From: Platynereis dumerilii
Taxonomy: Eukaryota > Annelida > Polychaeta > Phyllodocida > Nereididae
Direction of reading: 5' to 3'
Length of the DNA: 64,000 bases
NCBI GenBank assembly: GCA_026936325.1
Contig: JAPTHN010000003.1
Location: forward strand, 36,844,011 to 36,908,010
The notes under the pieces: model-generated
Seen by the model: the letters and a program-made list of their open reading frames with translations, nothing else
What the model was told of the DNA's origin: nothing
The model's database searches: none
Shown: positions 61,601 through 64,000 of the stretch, piece after piece
Position numbering within the stretch: position 1 is the first letter of the stretch
Layout: every line of letters begins with the position of its first letter
Made by a program: the position numbers and the translations under genes

Positions 61601-61916
61601 TTTGTGTCTGGCAAAGGTGTGTTGAGAGTTTTTATATCCATTGTGCCAAAAGAAAAGAAAAAAACAAGATCTATGCTACTTTATAGGTCACCATTTTAAA
61701 ACAATTGGTATTTTTGCACTGAAGTATAAATTGAGGATTGTCTCATTTACAGAAATGGCGGACGGTGCTGATACGGCAGGAATTGAGGATGGTCTCAGGG
61801 ATCTATCTTTAGGAAACCAAGATGGTGCTGAGTCTGCTGATACAACAGAAATGACGGATGGTGCTGATAAGGCAGCAATTGAGGATGGTATCAGGCATCT
61901 AACTTTGGAAAGCTAA
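52694..61916 (+). CDS. GREB1-like protein: circularly permuted SF2 helicase plus TAGT-type glycosyltransferase (5' exons missing)
   Basis: Four exons: 52694-55509, 59735-61368, 61523-61616 and 61753-61916. Splice sites are GT-AG and phases match throughout, giving 1,568 residues from an incomplete 5' end. The first exon shows SF2 helicase motifs in rotated order. Motif II is LFLIVADEAHWG (residues about 137-148) and motif III is VTATAY. V-like ILVDKGKMGDTFP and VI-like QELGRLCVYH come later, and Walker A AEPQCGKTGT (55374-55403) is last. A CxC/CxxC zinc-ribbon-like insert lies at 54799-54890. Exon 2 has a Cys cluster (59932-59985) and then a GT-A-like module: TPTAGRAKSACL, GIGYSRRFIHLFAK and LDHIFMIDDRV with an acidic pair as the DxD-like metal site (60496-60501). 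Vertebrate GREB1 is known for a cpSF2 module followed by a TAGT domain related to the base-J glucosyltransferase. I infer a nuclear glycosyltransferase, substrate unknown. Unlike a decayed helicase, Walker A and DEAH both look intact. Confidence 0.7.
55551..59249. mobile_element. Giant diverged palindrome / long-TIR DNA element
   Basis: The termini are TAGTCAGGTTGCCA and TGGCAACCTGACTA. The outer 580 bp of each arm match closely (GCACCGACGGATAAAG, CATTTATGTTTTATGGAGG and so on). The homology continues inward: 56160-56350 pairs with 57880-58100 and 56520-56830 with 57440-57720, with the turn near 57.1 kb. The right arm has about 530 extra bases with a TATC microsatellite. Both inner arms keep diverged remains of one coding segment (KDNDEEDSLKL versus KDEDGEDSLNI). 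So it looks like an inverted duplication of an element with a former ORF. The family is not assigned. Confidence 0.75.
58248..58346 (+). repeat. CTAT/CTGT microsatellite within the right palindrome arm
   Basis: Imperfect ATCTACCTATCA and CTATCTGTCTAT repeats, absent from the left arm. Confidence 0.85.
59497..59650. repeat. Fold-back MITE-like hairpin
   Basis: TTATAAAACAATTATTGACTGG with a following TCAGTTCAACCTGTTTGACC pairs with GGTCAAACAGATTGAACTG and CACCAGTCAATATTTGTATAA. Arms of about 55 bp with a few mismatches; the loop also pairs partly (GCCTTTGGCCTCGGGCGACA). Confidence 0.65.
61401..61440 (+). mobile_element. Solo hAT-like end in intron 3
   Basis: CAGGGGCGGATCCATGATTT followed by a G run, the same type of end as 42187-42226 (opposite strand). 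It lies in the 154-bp intron between exons 2 and 3 of the visible gene. Confidence 0.4.
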
Positions 61917-62095
61917 GGATGGTGCTGATACAACAGAAATGGCGGATGGTGCTGAATCCGCTGATACAACAGAAATGGCGGATGGTGCTGATATGGCAGC
62001 AATTGAGGATGATGTCAGGCATCTAACTTTGGAAAGCTAAGGATGGTGCTGATACAACAGAAATGGAAGGTAGTGCTGATACAAGAGAAATCGAT
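61753..62095 (+). repeat. Tandem repeat spanning the last exon and its 3' flank
   Basis: The exon encodes EMADGADTAGIEDGLRDLSL and again EMTDGADKAAIEDGIRHLTL before ES and the stop. The DNA repeat continues past the stop: a 124-bp copy (61917-62040) repeats ATGGTGCTGATACAACAGAAATGGC and TCTAACTTTGGAAAGCTAA, including a second stop, and then a third partial copy decays by about 62095. As 124 is not a multiple of 3, the copies are out of frame with each other. Confidence 0.85.
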
Positions 62096-62655
62096 GACAT
62101 GAAAGATTCCAATCTGCAAGGTGAACTTTTGGACAAATCAGAAAAATTGGTAAACTGTATAGAGTATTTCAAGCAGTGCACCAATAATGTATGATATAGA
62201 CCTATTGTTTTTAATGAGATGATCCTTAGCTTTTGTACAGATTTTAAACTGTTTCATATTGCTTTTATAATATTATTGATTGATTTATTGTATTTTATAT
62301 TGATTTATTGTTTTTTGTGGGGCTGCGGCCAAAGATCGAGCAGCCATTGTTTTGACATGATATAATTCGCTTATCTTTTGCATGCTGGCTGTCCTTTGAT
62401 TCATTGTTTTATTTCTTTTATTCCTATTATTGACTGTTCCCCGATTGTTCATAGATGTAGTTGTCAAATTTATATGTTGCGTGAAGTAAAATTAAAAAAA
62501 TTCATCATCTTCTCGCATCAGTCACTTTCAGTAATTAAATGGACAAAATTGACAGGGTAATGAAGTTTTCAAGTGGCCTGGGCCGCCTACCAAAAATAGG
62601 ACATTTTTCACAGTTTTAGACGAAAGGAGAGGTAAAAAATATTGGAATATATATA
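62096..62655. other. 3' flank of the GREB1-like gene
   Basis: AT-rich, with no AATAAA in the first 400 bp; ATTAAA-like hexamers occur near 62490 and 62536. No gene. Confidence 0.35.
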
Positions 62656-62839
62656 CCCTATTTTTTGTATTAAACGCCCGGTAGGCAGATGTAATGATGA
62701 CAAGGGCAATTAATAGTTTTTTGCATTAAAAACTCATGATAAAGTCATTTTTCATGGAATTTTAATTATTTAAAATAGGTTCCTTTTGGAGGGGGGTGGC
62801 CTTTTATAAAGGGATGTGCTTTTAATACCGAAAATACGG
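62656..62839. mobile_element. Tc1/mariner-type MITE, 184 bp
   Basis: CCCTATTTTTTGTATTAAACG at the left is mirrored by TTTAATACCGAAAATACGG at the right, flanked by TA on both sides. Imperfect TIRs of about 24 bp. Confidence 0.6.
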
Positions 62840-62841
62840 TA

Positions 62842-64000
62842 GTAATATTTCCAGAATTATAGAGCAAACATAGGTATCTCGATAAAGAGGAGCTGTGCAA
62901 TTTAGGGGCATGACATTTAAAATCAAAGAGTGAATTTTTTTCTTTAAATTTGAATTCCTGACAACATTTTATCGAGAAAAGGATGGGAACCCAGAGAATT
63001 ATTGTGGGAGTTAGAAAGTGATAAACTTGCATTAATTCCTCCACAATAGCTGTCAAATCTTGTTTCAAGAGAAATAAGGCTATTGGTTCAAAATATGTCA
63101 CTTATATTTCTTGAATCTCTTTTTTTGGTAGGTTTGATGGTTTCACATCAAAATGTCTTGTTTTTGACACCTACAAGAGTTTTCACCAATCTTTTATGGG
63201 CTGGAAGCTGTGATGGGTGAAACCAAGCTCAGACCGAACTCTCAAAAGTCACAATTAGGCTCAAAGACTATTTCACTTTCTAGTCTTTCCTATCTTCTCC
63301 TAATGCTAGACCGTGATATTCATTTGAGTGTCACAGAAAACAAATGCTGCCTAACCATGCATTTTGATGAAAATCACAGATCTTCCAGGCAAGCAAGAAA
63401 ATCTTTTAATACGCAGTATTTTTCCACTACAGCAAAGCCTTCAGTGAATAAAGCAGACACACCCCCAAAGCTGGCCACTGAACAGGCCTTCACACATGTT
63501 ATGCAAATGAGGCTGATTACATGTGTTCAGGCATTCCCGTAAGGCCCACAAGTAAGATTCTTACACTAACAGATGCATCTCTCAAAGAGCTTTAAAATGA
63601 TAGGTGTTGCGTCGCTGAGGACCTAATAGTGCTCTCACAAATTGCCGTTGAACTTTTGAAGTGGAGGTAAATCCTGCACGCTGATTGGCTATGACGCTAT
63701 GACGCAAAATCTTTTGATAATGGGAAGCTATGGAATAATGGAATGATTCGTCTAGGGTAGATTCTCTGGGTGTATTTTTCCTGAGGACCATATTTTAAGC
63801 TGATTTCGCCAAAAGACAAATTTCGAACAACTATACTGAAATTGATCCTGCCAATTCTGCAGACTTTAATATTTCATCTGTCAAAGCATGCAACAATATC
63901 TATAACATTATAACACAGGTTTCATGAGTGGAATGATACAACTTATATAAATATATATGAGTTATTACAAACCATTAAATACACAATAAGTTTTGACTTC
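62842..64000. other. Right edge; one unsupported ORF
   Basis: A plus-strand frame at 63210-63542 (110 residues, starts MMGETKLRPNSQ) is fairly Ser/Lys/Thr-rich. It has no recognised motif and no clear splice sites. It could be a chance ORF or part of a gene that continues outside. Nothing else seen. Confidence 0.3.

Noticed and set aside
63210-63542. 110-residue plus ORF as a gene
   Set aside because: No motif, splice context or homologue that I recognise; kept only as a remark on the right edge.

Overview
This is nuclear DNA of an animal, most likely an invertebrate. It is AT-rich, has spliced genes with GT-AG introns, a LINE with a pentamer tail, a tRNA-derived SINE and many short inverted-repeat transposons. 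The GREB1-like gene is a metazoan family. A lancelet, hemichordate or echinoderm would fit, but the sequence alone does not fix the species.

Layout. Positions 1-3.6 kb hold a small three-exon gene on the minus strand for a type I membrane protein (signal peptide, short ectodomain, one membrane helix, basic tail; family not recognised). Positions 3.7-12.8 kb are intergenic and full of repeats: a SINE, a 5'-truncated LINE, a hAT-like element with 8-bp target duplications, a pair of 370-bp inverted repeats and two tandem duplications.

Positions 12,876-39,108 are one head-to-tail array of 18 units of 1.3-1.7 kb. Each unit opens with a palindrome beside an ACTAGT junction and shares a core of several hundred bases. 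Each ends in an (AAT)n tract, with or without GC-rich hairpin modules. The unit heads fall into four types (A, B, C, D), and one ordered triplet A-B-C occurs twice. In the one D unit the palindrome and the tail hairpin have both changed sequence while keeping their structure, and head still matches tail. Read on the minus strand the junction is a hairpin, a 7-nt spacer and CTAG-T. I therefore infer a Helitron/Helentron-like non-autonomous element amplified as a tandem array.

Positions 39.1-52.6 kb are again repeats: small TIR elements of mariner, Harbinger and hAT type, a 1.65-kb 13-nt minisatellite with higher-order periods, and two elements whose terminal motif is repeated inside.

Positions 52.7-61.9 kb carry the main gene, on the plus strand and lacking its 5' exons. 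Four exons encode 1,568 residues: a circularly permuted SF2 helicase module (motifs II-III-...-V-VI, then Walker A), followed by a GT-A-like module of the GREB1/TAGT (TET/JBP-associated glycosyltransferase) kind and an acidic repeated tail. Its 4.2-kb second intron is almost entirely a diverged giant palindrome plus satellite hairpins. The rest of the window has no supported gene.
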